Part shown: positions 1-8,975 of the stretch, in pieces
Numbering within the stretch: position 1 is the first letter of the stretch
Layout of the letters: the number at the start of each line of letters is the position of its first letter
NCBI GenBank assembly: GCA_946406115.1
Contig: OX291553.1
Span: 15,629,001 to 15,693,000 of the forward strand
Origin: Apoda limacodes
Taxonomy: Eukaryota > Arthropoda > Insecta > Lepidoptera > Limacodidae
Reading direction: 5' to 3'
DNA: 64,000 nucleotides
The notes under the pieces: model-generated
What the model was told of the DNA's origin: nothing
Databases searched by the model: none
What the model saw: only the letters and a program-made list of their open reading frames with translations
Position numbers and translations under genes: made by a program

Positions 1-2
1 TA

Positions 3-476
3 AATGATACTGACTTAACCCCATTTTATTCAAAGCAACAACTCTTGAAATTGATTCCTAAGACGTATATAAAACGAGGTGAATTACTAATAGAATCAAT
101 TTTTTCAAATAAAAATAAGGTAGATTGGGATACCAATGGAACTGGTAGTATCAATAATATGAAAATACCAGGGAGTAACATTATAGACCTGGTGAATGAT
201 ACACTAAGACCACTTAAACACAGTGATCCAATTGGGTGGCAAGAGTTTGCATCAGCATTAAAAGAAATTAAAATACCATTAACTTATATTGGAAATCCAA
301 AAAGACTAGAATATATTAATAAACTTTACTTAGGTGATATAAAAGAAGAAATTCCACTTAACAAATTGCAATCAGATAATAGTTTTACTCCTACTAAGAC
401 TCATTTTAACAAAATCAAGAAAAAAATAGACGGGGAAAATGAACCCCCTATTAGAAATAAATCAGATTTACTATGA
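3..476 (+). CDS. Conserved uncharacterised Polinton protein, 5' end outside window
   Basis: The frame is open from the first codon of the window to a TGA at 474-476, so the protein starts further left; no ATG belongs to it inside the window and the first in-frame TTG at 45 is not a credible start. About 157 residues are visible. The segment around PGSNIIDLVNDTLR and GWQEFASALKEI resembles a region I recognise in many arthropod Polinton-encoded proteins placed beside the integrase, but no enzymatic motif is visible and I assign no function. The C-terminus is lysine-rich. It overlaps the start of the integrase gene by 38 bases in another frame. It could be the tail of a larger protein. Confidence 0.7.
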   Translation, partial: NDTDLTPFYSKQQLLKLIPKTYIKRGELLIESIFSNKNKVDWDTNGTGSINNMKIPGSNIIDLVNDTLRPLKHSDPIGWQEFASALKEIKIPLTYIGNPKRLEYINKLYLGDIKEEIPLNKLQSDNSFTPTKTHFNKIKKKIDGENEPPIRNKSDLL

Positions 477-1518
477 TGTTTCTCATCCTGCTGGATATGG
501 AGGTGTTAACAAACTCATCAACTCGTTAAAGGGAAAAATGACAGCAAAACAAGTGAAAAATTGGTTGCAAGAACAAGAAACTTACACATTACATAAACCT
601 GTAAGAAATAGATTTCCTAGAAATAAGTACATTTTATCTAATTATAATGACTTGTGGCAGGTGGATTTAAGTGATATGCGCACTTATTCTGAATATAATG
701 ATGGTTTTAAATATATTCTGTGTGTTATTGATGTATTTAGTAAATATGCATTTGCTAGATATTTAAAAAAAAAGAACTCTATAACTATAAAAGAATGCTT
801 TGAAAGTATATTTAATGAGTCAAAATCCTTACCTAACCACATTCAGTCAGATAAGGGAACTGAATTTGTTTCTAAGGATGTGCAAAAATATTTTAAAAGT
901 AAAGGTATAAACTATTACACCACTAACAATCCTGATATAAAAGCTAGTATCGTGGAACGCTTTCAAAGAACATTAAAGACAAAAATGTGGCGGTATTTCA
1001 CACATCATAACACATATAGATATGTTGATATTTTAAAAGATTTGATTTATTCTTATAATCATAGCTATCATTCAAGTATAAAAATGTGTCCCAAAGATGT
1101 TAACGCAGAAAATATTATGACTGTTTGGAATAATTTATATGATAGAGATAAAGGGCAAAAGGCTATTCTAAACAGGTTTAAAGTAGGTGATTATGTTAGG
1201 ATAACAAAACATAAACACATATTTCAAAAAGGATACGAGAGCAACTGGAGTGATGAAATATTTGTTATTACTTCAGTTATAAGAAGATCACCTTGGGTAG
1301 TTTATACGTTAAAAGATCTTCAAAATGAACCCATTACAGGTACATTTTATGAAAAAGAATTACAAAAAGTAATATACAACCCCACTCTCTCACATAAAAT
1401 AGATAAAATACTCCACACTCGTTATTTTGGAAATAGAAAGCAAGTACTAGTGAAGTGGAAAGGTTATCCAAACAAATTTAATACTTGGGTATCATTAAAA
1501 GATATAGAAAAAATATGA
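439..1518 (+). CDS. Polinton integrase (retroviral-type DDE) with C-terminal chromodomain
   Basis: A 359-aa protein predicted to insert the element by strand transfer in the host nucleus. The core rve fold carries the acidic triad at D76 (WQVDLSD), D138 (QSDKGTEF) and E173 (IVERFQ), and is preceded by the SHPAGYGG...K segment typical of Polinton integrases. The last ~44 residues (LVKWKGYPNKFNTWV) form a chromodomain, which in related integrases binds modified histone tails and may steer target choice. It belongs to the group often annotated as transposon-derived protein F54H12.3-like. The ATG at 439 is the first in frame. The stop (TGA, 1516-1518) overlaps the next gene's ATG in the sequence ATGA. 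All catalytic residues are present and there is no lesion. Confidence 0.93.
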   Translation: MNPLLEINQIYYDVSHPAGYGGVNKLINSLKGKMTAKQVKNWLQEQETYTLHKPVRNRFPRNKYILSNYNDLWQVDLSDMRTYSEYNDGFKYILCVIDVFSKYAFARYLKKKNSITIKECFESIFNESKSLPNHIQSDKGTEFVSKDVQKYFKSKGINYYTTNNPDIKASIVERFQRTLKTKMWRYFTHHNTYRYVDILKDLIYSYNHSYHSSIKMCPKDVNAENIMTVWNNLYDRDKGQKAILNRFKVGDYVRITKHKHIFQKGYESNWSDEIFVITSVIRRSPWVVYTLKDLQNEPITGTFYEKELQKVIYNPTLSHKIDKILHTRYFGNRKQVLVKWKGYPNKFNTWVSLKDIEKI

Positions 1519-2276
1519 TTAAGGAAGATTTTTATTTAACTTTGCTCAGTAATAGTTCAATGGAATATTTTCCGAGTAATACCACTACAAATTTTTCAAC
1601 AAAACTTCCAAAACCTATAAAATTAGAAGGACAGTGGTCTGTTGGAGTTGTAGAATTTCAATACCCATGTAGTATGTTTACAGTTCAAGAGGGTGAAAAT
1701 ATAATGTATATTACTAAGAAAATGATAGTACCTTTGGATAAATCAATATCATCAGTCATTTATAAAAATCATATACCTGCAACCAATTATGATAATATTG
1801 ATAACATTTTAAAAGCCTTAAACCTAAAAGAAAACTGTCGCTTTCATTATGATAAAGTTTCCCAGATGGTCTCTGTTCAAATTAACGATAAAAATATATC
1901 ATCTTTAACGTTATCATCAAAGTTAAGTATTCAACTTGGCTTTGAACCAAAAACTAATTTAATAACAAAAAATGTTGGAAGATACCCACCCAATTTACAT
2001 TTAGGATTACCTTCTCAATTATTTGTTTACTGTGATATAATTGATCCGCAAATAGTTGGAGATGTTATGACACCATTGTTAAGAATAATACCTTTAGACC
2101 CCGAGAAATATATCTATGGTGCTTATAAGATGCATGTATTTTCACCACCCCACTACTTACCAGTTATGCGAAGAGAATTTGATACAATTGAAATAGATAT
2201 AAGAACAAACACTGGTAATAAAATACCATTTCAATTTGGGACCGCATATGTTAAACTACACTTTAAGCGATTATAA
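1515..2276 (+). CDS. Predicted Polinton minor capsid (penton-type) protein
   Basis: About 253 aa counted from the ATG at 1515; a longer version would need a TTG at 1485 inside the integrase and is unlikely. The N-terminal part (LTLLSNSSMEYFPSNTTT, then LEGQWSVGVVEFQYP) is characteristic of proteins encoded between integrase and core gene in arthropod Polintons. These are predicted single-jelly-roll minor capsid proteins forming the vertices of a putative virion. No catalytic motif is expected and none is seen. Position supports the call: it follows the integrase (ATGA overlap) and ends in TAATG shared with the next gene. Structural role is inferred from family and gene order. Confidence 0.75.
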   Translation: MIKEDFYLTLLSNSSMEYFPSNTTTNFSTKLPKPIKLEGQWSVGVVEFQYPCSMFTVQEGENIMYITKKMIVPLDKSISSVIYKNHIPATNYDNIDNILKALNLKENCRFHYDKVSQMVSVQINDKNISSLTLSSKLSIQLGFEPKTNLITKNVGRYPPNLHLGLPSQLFVYCDIIDPQIVGDVMTPLLRIIPLDPEKYIYGAYKMHVFSPPHYLPVMRREFDTIEIDIRTNTGNKIPFQFGTAYVKLHFKRL

Positions 2277-2722
2277 TGCATAATAACAGTATTTGTCCCT
2301 ATGAGCAATACTATTCACACCAAGCAGGATCAGGAATTGGTGTAATTTATAAAGGTGTACCATATCAACGTGGTCATGGAATAGGAAGCTTTTTAGGAGG
2401 CCTGTTTCGATCAGTACTACCTTTATTATCAAGTGGGGCAAGAGTAATTGGTAAAAAGGCTCTTAATGCTGGAGTGGGATTATTAAGCGATATGATAAGC
2501 CAGAAACCAATGAATGAATCTGTGCAAACACGGTTAAAAGATGTAAGTAGTAATTTAAAACGAAGAGCAGATGATAAAATTGAAAGACTAATGAATGGAT
2601 CAGGTTATATAACGAAACGTCAACGTCGGTTTCATTCCATTCCGTCAACAGCTTTGAAAGAGTTGAGAGCTAGAAAGTATAAAATTAATAGAAATACTAA
2701 AGATATATTTTCAAACAAATAA
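2276..2722 (+). CDS. Small glycine-rich basic virion-core-type protein
   Basis: A 148-aa protein. Residues ~17-70 are glycine-rich and partly hydrophobic or amphipathic (GSGIGVIYKGVPYQRGHG, then GIGSFLGGLFRSVLPLL), and the C-terminal half is strongly basic (KRQRRFHS, RARKYKINR). This architecture recurs in small proteins beside the capsid genes of Polintons and adintoviruses and resembles adenovirus pX/pVI-type core or membrane-active proteins that are matured by the viral protease; the element's own protease is encoded 1.4 kb downstream. DNA-condensing or membrane-active roles are inferred, not shown. The start ATG overlaps the previous stop (TAATG), and the same arrangement links it to the major capsid gene. 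Confidence 0.7.
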   Translation: MHNNSICPYEQYYSHQAGSGIGVIYKGVPYQRGHGIGSFLGGLFRSVLPLLSSGARVIGKKALNAGVGLLSDMISQKPMNESVQTRLKDVSSNLKRRADDKIERLMNGSGYITKRQRRFHSIPSTALKELRARKYKINRNTKDIFSNK

Positions 2723-3957
2723 TGTCATTCTTGCATAATCATTCATGTGAATGTATAAAATCGGAATTGGATTTATTTGCTTTACCAACAACTCAGACAA
2801 GTATTGAAAATGGACAATGGATACACTACAAACCTATATCATCCCTTACAGACGATGGACCAATTGAATTTCAAATTCCTGGTACGGGGGATGATTATAT
2901 CGATTTGTCTCATACATTACTACATTTAAAAGTTAAAATTCGAAACCAAGATGGCACCAACTTAGCTGCTGCTACAGTAGTAGCCCCAACTAATAACTGG
3001 TTACACTCACTGTTCAATCAACTCGATGTGTATCTAAATCAAAAACTAGTATCTCCACCAAACAACACTTATGCTTATAGGGCATTTATAGAAACTTTAT
3101 TAAACTATGGTCCAGCAGCTAAACAATCTCATCTGACTTGTGGACTATGGTATGAAGACACAGCTGGAAAAATGAATTCACTAGATGATTCTAATGATGG
3201 ATTTAAAAAAAGGAATCAATTTGTACGTGAGAGTAAAGAGGTAGAAATGGTAGGACATTTGCATGAGGATTTGTTTAATCAAGAAAAGTTTCTGATAAAT
3301 GGTGTTGAAATTAGTCTTAAACTAGTACGATCAAGAGAAAGTTTTAATCTTATGGCTGGTGCAGATGCTAAACTGAAAGTTACTTTTACTGACGCTACAC
3401 TTATAGTTCGTAGAGCAAAAATTAGTCCAAGTGTATTATTAGCACATCAAAAAGTTTTAAGTGCAACGACCGCTAAGTATCCTATAACCAGAGCTGAAGT
3501 CAAAGTGCTCACAATACCTTCAGGAGTTCAGGGAAAAACGCTTGATAACATATTTATTGGTCAAGTTCCAAAAAGGTGTATAATAGGTTTTGTAAACAAT
3601 GGAAGTTTTAACAGAAACCCTTTTAACTTTGAAAACTATGGAATAAATACATTTAGTTTGTATATAGATGGCCAACAAATACCATCAAAAGCTTTACAAC
3701 CAATGTTTCACAACAATATATTTACCACAGCTTACCATACACTATTTTCCGGGTCAGGTATTCACTTTTTGAATGATGGTAATGCTATTTCTAGGGAACA
3801 ATATGCAAATGGATATTGTTTGATGGCATTTGATTTAACTCCAGACTTATCAGCTAGTTCTACGTCTCATTGGAATCTTATTAGACATGGAAGCGTAAGA
3901 CTGGAAGTTCGTTTTGAAGCAGCACTCATACAAACAATAAACTGTATAGTGTGCTGA
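2722..3957 (+). CDS. Polinton major capsid protein, C-terminus frameshifted
   Basis: A 411-aa protein of the family often annotated F54H12.2-like in animal genomes, which are predicted double-jelly-roll major capsid proteins of Polintons. Recognisable stretches are the N-terminal IEFQIPGTGDDYIDL, the WLHSLFNQLDVYLN strand region and the C-terminal RHGSVRLEVRFEAAL. The start ATG shares bases with the preceding stop (TAATG). The frame ends at TGA 3955-3957, but the +1 frame immediately there (from 3953) stays open for 21 further codons to a TAA at 4016-4018. That tail has the composition expected of the family's C-terminus. The simplest reading is a 2-base deletion at about 3950. Capsid assembly competence of this copy is therefore doubtful. 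Confidence 0.88.
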   Translation: MSFLHNHSCECIKSELDLFALPTTQTSIENGQWIHYKPISSLTDDGPIEFQIPGTGDDYIDLSHTLLHLKVKIRNQDGTNLAAATVVAPTNNWLHSLFNQLDVYLNQKLVSPPNNTYAYRAFIETLLNYGPAAKQSHLTCGLWYEDTAGKMNSLDDSNDGFKKRNQFVRESKEVEMVGHLHEDLFNQEKFLINGVEISLKLVRSRESFNLMAGADAKLKVTFTDATLIVRRAKISPSVLLAHQKVLSATTAKYPITRAEVKVLTIPSGVQGKTLDNIFIGQVPKRCIIGFVNNGSFNRNPFNFENYGINTFSLYIDGQQIPSKALQPMFHNNIFTTAYHTLFSGSGIHFLNDGNAISREQYANGYCLMAFDLTPDLSASSTSHWNLIRHGSVRLEVRFEAALIQTINCIVC

Positions 3958-4043
3958 ATTTGATAATGTTATTGAAATAGATAAAAATCGTAATGTTTCA
4001 GTAGATTACAGTAGCTAAAAATATAATAAATAATTAGAACTCA

Positions 4044-4091
4044 ATGAAAGGACTTATTATACTTTTGACATTCATAATATCAACATTTTGA
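4044..4091 (+). other. 15-codon hydrophobic micro-ORF before the protease gene
   Basis: ATG at 4044 to TGA at 4089-4091 gives a peptide of mostly Leu, Ile, Phe and Thr. It ends one base before the protease ATG. It could be an upstream ORF affecting protease translation or simply chance in AT-rich spacer. Confidence 0.2.
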
Positions 4092-4092
4092 A

Positions 4093-4545
4093 ATGAATAC
4101 TTTAGATATTCAAAAATGTTTAAAGATAATTTCTTCGAAAATTAAACTAAATGTATTTGCTGCAAATAGATTACCAGTACTCATGCACCTACCTGCTTTT
4201 CTCATTAGTAATTTAGATGTTGACAATCAACCTGGATCGCATTGGGTGGGGATACATATTAATAAAAATGGAATAGGTGAATACTTTGATTCTTATGGTC
4301 GTAAACCTAGTAGACATCATTTATATTTCTTAAATAAGAATACTAAGATATGGAGTTACAATAATAAAAGAGTTCAAAATGACTTTACAACTGTTTGTGG
4401 GGAATATTGTCTTGTTTATCTGTATTTTAAGTTTCATGGTAAATCAATGATTGATTTTGTAAACCACTTTAGTAATAACACTCTATGTAATGATATTTTA
4501 TTATATGATATGTTTAAAACAATTTTTGATAATAAAACTTTTTAA
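4093..4545 (+). CDS. Adenain-like cysteine protease
   Basis: A 150-aa Ulp1/adenain-fold cysteine protease predicted to mature capsid and core precursors during particle assembly. The catalytic set is visible in the usual order: His50 (GSHWVGIHI), Asp66 (YFDSYGR), Gln95 as the probable oxyanion residue (KRVQND) and nucleophile Cys102 (TVCGEYCL). The length is somewhat below that of adenovirus protease, which is common for Polinton versions. The start ATG follows a micro-ORF after a ~75-bp gap from the repaired end of the capsid frame. It is intact. AATAAA signals lie inside the last codons (4531-4536) and just after the stop (4546-4551). Confidence 0.92.
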   Translation: MNTLDIQKCLKIISSKIKLNVFAANRLPVLMHLPAFLISNLDVDNQPGSHWVGIHINKNGIGEYFDSYGRKPSRHHLYFLNKNTKIWSYNNKRVQNDFTTVCGEYCLVYLYFKFHGKSMIDFVNHFSNNTLCNDILLYDMFKTIFDNKTF

Positions 4546-4640
4546 AATAAAAAAATGTTTTTTTCTTATGTGTGTGTTTGTGTAATTAGTGGTTATAAAA
4601 CAAAAAAATATTTTTTATTTATATCATTTATTCATAATAA
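4531..4640. terminator. Bidirectional polyadenylation region between converging Polinton genes
   Basis: AATAAA occurs on the + strand at 4531-4536 and 4546-4551 for the capsid-protease side. TTTATT runs around 4615-4632 serve as AATAAA on the - strand for the gene ending at 4726. The ~180-bp gap is very AT-rich with TG runs. Confidence 0.5.
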
Positions 4641-4725
4641 AACTCAAACATGATACAATTTGATTCAAAGTTGATTTCGAGTAATACTGAAGCTGGTTCT
4701 TATAAATTAATTTAGCTATTAGAGA

Positions 4726-5169
4726 TTACTTTTTAAAAAAGTATTTTTTACAATTATTGGTTTCTGCTATTTGCTTCGTGATATCAAATATGATACCCTT
4801 CGTTTGCTCATATTTTTCATCTTTTGTATCCGTATAATATTTGGTCCTCACTTCTGAGTGTTTCCAATGTTCATCTACTGGTACTTTTTTCAATTTTATG
4901 AGGTCATACACCTCAATTTTTATCAAATGTGTAGCATGAGCCCCATCATCATTATTAGTAGACAAGTATGTGACACCAGGGATACCATCTTTTGAAGATC
5001 TCGCCACTGTAGAGCTGAGTTTCTTTTTCTTCTGATTGGTCCCCTCAAAGAATGAGTCGATACTATTTCGACGAGACCGTTTGAGCTTTGTTGTTTCTAA
5101 GGCCTTCTCAGTTGATTGTTCATCATCCGATGTAGCGTAGTAGTAATGCTTGAACGTGTTTTCTTCCAT
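4726..5169 (-). CDS. Unknown lysine-rich Polinton protein with probable 5' intron
   Basis: 147 aa counted from the ATG at 5169. I do not recognise a family. The N-terminal half is acidic then basic, with a KRSRR and a KKKKK cluster that look like nuclear localisation signals, separated by a Ser/Asp-rich stretch. The C-terminal half (VTYLSTN, THLIKIEVYDLIKLKKVP, KGIIFDITKQI) looks folded. Upstream on the - strand a good acceptor (T-rich then CAG at 5190-5188) precedes an exon starting at 5187. Two donors are possible: GTAAAT after 5252 (64-nt intron) or GTATGT after 5374. The latter would add an in-frame ATG and one more codon from 5379. A TATA box lies ~100 bp further up. It converges on the protease gene and may be an early or regulatory gene; that is inference. 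Confidence 0.6.
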   Translation of the reverse strand: MEENTFKHYYYATSDDEQSTEKALETTKLKRSRRNSIDSFFEGTNQKKKKLSSTVARSSKDGIPGVTYLSTNNDDGAHATHLIKIEVYDLIKLKKVPVDEHWKHSEVRTKYYTDTKDEKYEQTKGIIFDITKQIAETNNCKKYFFKK

Positions 5170-5474
5170 TACGTTAAATGTTGAATTCTGTAATAAAATA
5201 AGCCTATGCTTTAAAAACATATTTGTATAATAATTTGAATAAAAAATTTACCTAAAGTGAAAACCTAAACAAAATTGGTTTAAGTAATAGACATTCAAAC
5301 AAACACATAGTTTTGAGGGTCTGTAATATATAATAAATATAGATAAAGAATTATAAAGCAAAAAAACACATACCTCCATAGCTTTTTTTTGAAGGAAATA
5401 GAACCAGCCTCAGTATCACACTTGATGATAAATTGTAACTCGAATGAATACTATCGACTAGTGTTTATGGATCC

Positions 5475-5484
5475 TATATATATA
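5475..5484 (-). promoter_or_regulatory. TATA box for the leftward Polinton gene
   Basis: TATATATATA on the - strand, about 100 bp upstream of the candidate first exon (ATG at 5379) and 300 bp upstream of the main ORF. Spacing predicts transcription starting around 5445-5455. Confidence 0.45.
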
Positions 5485-5680
5485 CGATTTATCTTACAAG
5501 TACAAATATAATTAAAAAGGTATTAGGAATGTCACCACAAACATCATTATCGCACTCACGACATTTGTAATTAAATAAGAATAACTAATAAACGGAAAAA
5601 TACGATAGACCCATTACGATAATGATATAACTACTTAACAAAACTACACAGAACCCACAGTGATGTCATGTGGTAGTTCT

Positions 5681-5843
5681 GGTCAAGCGTGAGTCGACGT
5701 ACCCCAGACACAGGGGTGGTTTTGAGAGTGGTCAAGCGCGAGTCGCCACACCCCAGACGCAGGGGTGGTTTTGAGAGTGGTCAAGCGCGAGTCGCCACAC
5801 CCCAAACACAGGGGTGGTTTTGAGAGTGGTCAAGCGCGAGTCG
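5681..5843. repeat. 49-bp tandem repeat, three full and one partial unit
   Basis: GGTCAAGCGCGAGTCG recurs at 5681, 5730, 5779 and 5828, exactly 49 bp apart, with CAGGGGTGGTTTTGAGAGT completing each of the first three units. The first unit is the most diverged. It is GC-rich relative to its surroundings and lies where the Polinton terminal repeat would be expected. Confidence 0.9.
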
Positions 5844-5959
5844 CGAGGGGTTGAGGTTGGGGGGAAGTGCCAGAACCAACGAATCCCCTCTACTGTCGAC
5901 TACTCACTAACTTTTAAAGTCCACTTAGCTGTCTTACTGCTGATTGACACTGTATAAGC

Positions 5960-6140
5960 GGTCGCTAAGCCGAGTCAAGGGCCTGATGGGCGGCTTAAAA
6001 ACTAACAGTCGAGTGGAAAATAGCTCGAAATCGTCTGCCAATCCGCATTAGGTCAGCGCGGTAGACTATGGCCTAAGCCTCCTTCTTCGTCCTAAGTCCT
6101 GTGCCCCTGCATGAAGCGTATAACGGCTATGGCGATATAT
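5960..6140 (+). repeat. Dispersed LINE/RTE-tail-type repeat
   Basis: Contains CCAATCCGCATTAGGTCAGCG followed by GACTATGGCCTAAGCCTCC, shared in diverged form with 39480-39640. This word pattern is common in lepidopteran retroelement 3' ends. Confidence 0.6.
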
Positions 6141-6309
6141 ACCTATCTACTACTGCCGTTACTTTTTCCACATATCCGAAAATAACCTGTTCAACGCTGT
6201 GTTGACTGTTACAAAATTAATACTTCGCAAACGGATTTCTGAATCGAAAATACACCCACGATATTTTTGAGAGACCTATCCCCATACTTTGGGATTGATA
6301 AGATAAAAA

Positions 6310-6405
6310 AAAACGCTATGGACGCTTGCAACACCAGGGGTATCACTTGGGCGTTGCCGACCCTTCAGAAATCTAATAACTTCTTTCTTGAAGAACTCCA
6401 TACTC
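6310..6405 (-). mobile_element. Fragment of LINE 3' end (family C)
   Basis: The stretch GCAACACCAGGGGTATCAC ... GTTGCCGACCCTTC matches 19985-20060 on the same strand and 57570-57630 in reverse. It is the last coding part and 3' UTR of the LINE described at 19935-20290. Confidence 0.7.
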
Positions 6406-7375
6406 CTATGCCAAATTACAGCTTTCTAGTACAATAGTCTCTGAGCTAAGCTATGGACAGCCAGACAAACGGACGGGCGACATGGCGGAATTAAAAGGGT
6501 TCCTTGTTGACTACGGAGCCCCATATAAAAACTGTGGAAAAAGACAATCACAATTTTTTACTTAATGGCCAAATACCGTTTATGCATATAGCTTCAAAAA
6601 TTACGGATTTCCATCAAACTTCCAACGTCCATTTTACCTTCTTGGGGGATGAATTAAGCAAACTCTTTTCTTAATGTAGGCGAGCATTAGAAAAGGATTC
6701 TCTTTGAAAAAATTCAAGTCTCTAAACCCAGTATTTTAGGTTGTGCGTTGATTTGTCAGTCAGTCAGTTGTACACTGACAAGCAAAAATAACTAGTCACT
6801 TACATTAACGACGATATTACATTAACTTGTAAAACTAGTTTTATTTTACACATAAATAATTTAAACAGTGAATACACGCGCTTAAATGTTTATCTGACTT
6901 TATAGAGCTAGCATGAGTTGATTAGGAAATATTGTGATAGTGATAGTGATAAGTGACATAGTTATTTTTACTCGTCAGTATAGATTTTTCTGATTTTTTT
7001 GTGATCGTGACACTTCAAAAAAATCAGGGACAGACAAAACTACTTGAGCAGGCTAACCAGGTGTAGATTTTTTTTAGTACTTAGTATCCCTCGAAATTTT
7101 AAAATTTTTTTGGCCTAAAAGGCACAACTTTGGCCACAGATGTCAGCTATGTTGTGTTGTTGAGAGATATGATCGTACAGTGCAACAAACTTTTCTGACC
7201 CGGTGGTCAAAAATCAAAACTACAGTCGCCATAGTTCAACTACACGATACTAGCGCCCTTATATACTTTACCAGATGGATGCATGACATAAAATTTAAAT
7301 GGAATCCGTTTTTGTCATTTAACAACAGTAAAGAAACGTAGTAATAGTTAAGGTACTACAATAATAATAGTGTTG
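6406..7375. other. Intergenic, decayed repeats only
   Basis: 6405-6545 carries words such as ACAGCTTTCTAG, GACAAACGGACGGG and AAAAGGGTTCC seen in the dispersed A-type repeats. Beyond that the sequence is AT-rich with no ORF or motif I can support. Confidence 0.5.
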
Positions 7376-7465
7376 AAAGCGTCTCTAGGCTGCGGTGACC
7401 GCTTGCCATCAGGCGGACCGTATGCTTGTTTGCCAGCTTATTGGTATAAATAAAAATGGTAGTAA
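7376..7465 (+). mobile_element. LINE family C 3' tail
   Basis: CCATCAGGCGGACCGTATG and TTGTTTGCCAGC followed by TGGTATAAATAAAAA match the 3' end of the copy at 57450-57685. It is 5' truncated. Confidence 0.65.
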
Positions 7466-8975
7466 CTAAGTTTTAAGTTAAGTCTCAAACCCATTTAAGT
7501 GAAGTCTTTTGATATGAGAAATGCTCTTATCGGTACGTTTAATTTCCTCATCATTTTGTTGAAATCAGATATCAGATAAGTTTTTCTCATGACAAAAATA
7601 ATTTTCCGCTTCTTGCTTTTGATCTACTTTATTAAATCTTTTCAAAGTTGGGACTAGGTACTCACATCTTGTACTCGTCACGCAACCTAGATAGGTATTG
7701 CTCATATAGGGCTGTGCTTGACATGGGTTCTGACTTATAAATTTGATTAAATTTAGATTCAAGGCATAAAAAGGTATAGTCATCAAAATACACCGTTATG
7801 TGACAGCCAAGTTTTAGAAAAAAAGAGTCACACCGACTATGTGTAAAACAAGAACCATTTCGAACTGCTCAAAAATCTCTGCGAAAACTCAAAAATGTAA
7901 ACCACTTTCAAGTGACAAGACAACTTTGAATTCAATATGACTGTAAGTTAATAGAACTTAGTACAATGCGACTATGCACCAAATCTCCTTTGCTTGGATG
8001 TGGTTGGTTTTTTTGGTAACGTAAAGCAGATATCGTGAAAATGGAAACCATCAGAAATTTAAGACAGAGTTATTTGATGTAGTTTATTTTAAATAATAAG
8101 AAATCGGGTGCATATATAATTTTTTATAAAGAAACTAACTTGACAGAACATTAATAAGATTCAATCAAAACATATGTGAAAAAGACGTCGAGTTTTGGAT
8201 CCTAAATGCGGGGCAAATTTTATAAATCATCTGGCAAACATAATTTATTACGGATGTACATTTACTTATTTTGATATCCATAGATGTTGTAGAATTAATA
8301 AAAATATTCTGAATGCATCACTTAAACAAGTTTTGCTTCACGGTTCCGTATATTCACATTAGTTAGAAAGTTAATACACACAAGGAATATTCTGTCGTTT
8401 TATTGCAAAATGTAGAAAAACTTACGTCTGAAAGATAGACATTTAAAATAAATCTTACGTTTAAAATAAAACAACTTTACATGGCGATAAATAATAAAAC
8501 AATAAAGAGTTTAAAGGCTAAAAATATAGGAATAATACAAGTTTTAATAAACCCTAGATTTCATCACAGTTTCGTTCATAATAGAAAAAGCACTCTTATT
8601 TCCCTCTAGACAAGCATGTACGAGAAGGTAATCACAGTGGCTGTACAGTTACTTATTCACCGCGACTACATGAAAAATACTTCAACCTTCCTCATTTCGT
8701 ATACCTGTCGAGGCAGGATCCGGTAGGTACTTGATCAAATGGTAACAGTCAGAAACCAGAGATATCCCTTTCAGCCATACTTACCAACCCTATCTGTAGC
8801 TGACTGTAGTAGAAGTGAAAATAGAAATTGTCTCATTTACGGATATTGTTCACATTTACAAATAAAATAAGATATTATTAAACATTTAAGAGAACTGAAA
8901 TCTTAAATTTTATTGAAGTTACAGTACAAAAGAAACTTTAATATAAAATATATATTGTCTATGTCTACTTAACTT
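7466..8975. other. Intergenic, nothing recognised
   Basis: AT-rich DNA without a supportable gene. One short open frame on the - strand around 7565-7786 has no recognisable motif and is treated as chance. Confidence 0.5.

Larger units (their letters stand above)
1..5880 (+). mobile_element. Polinton/Maverick (adintovirus-like) element, right-hand part only
   Basis: This is a self-synthesising DNA transposon or endogenous virus-like element cut by the left window edge. It is recognised by the co-linear set of integrase with chromodomain, minor capsid protein, small basic core protein, major capsid protein and adenain-like protease, which is the diagnostic Polinton set. Polymerase B and the FtsK/A32-type ATPase are not seen and would be expected to the left. 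The genes are tightly packed, unlike the surrounding DNA. The right end is not defined. Tandem 49-bp repeats at 5681-5843 may belong to the terminal inverted repeat, but the other end is outside the window. Apart from one frameshift in the major capsid gene the frames are intact. Confidence 0.88.

Noticed and set aside
1485..1514. Start of the minor capsid protein at 1485
   Set aside because: It is a TTG inside the integrase chromodomain; the ATG at 1515 fits the family start and the ATGA junction.
5681..5843. CRISPR-like array
   Set aside because: Units are contiguous 49-bp tandem copies without unique spacers, in eukaryotic DNA.
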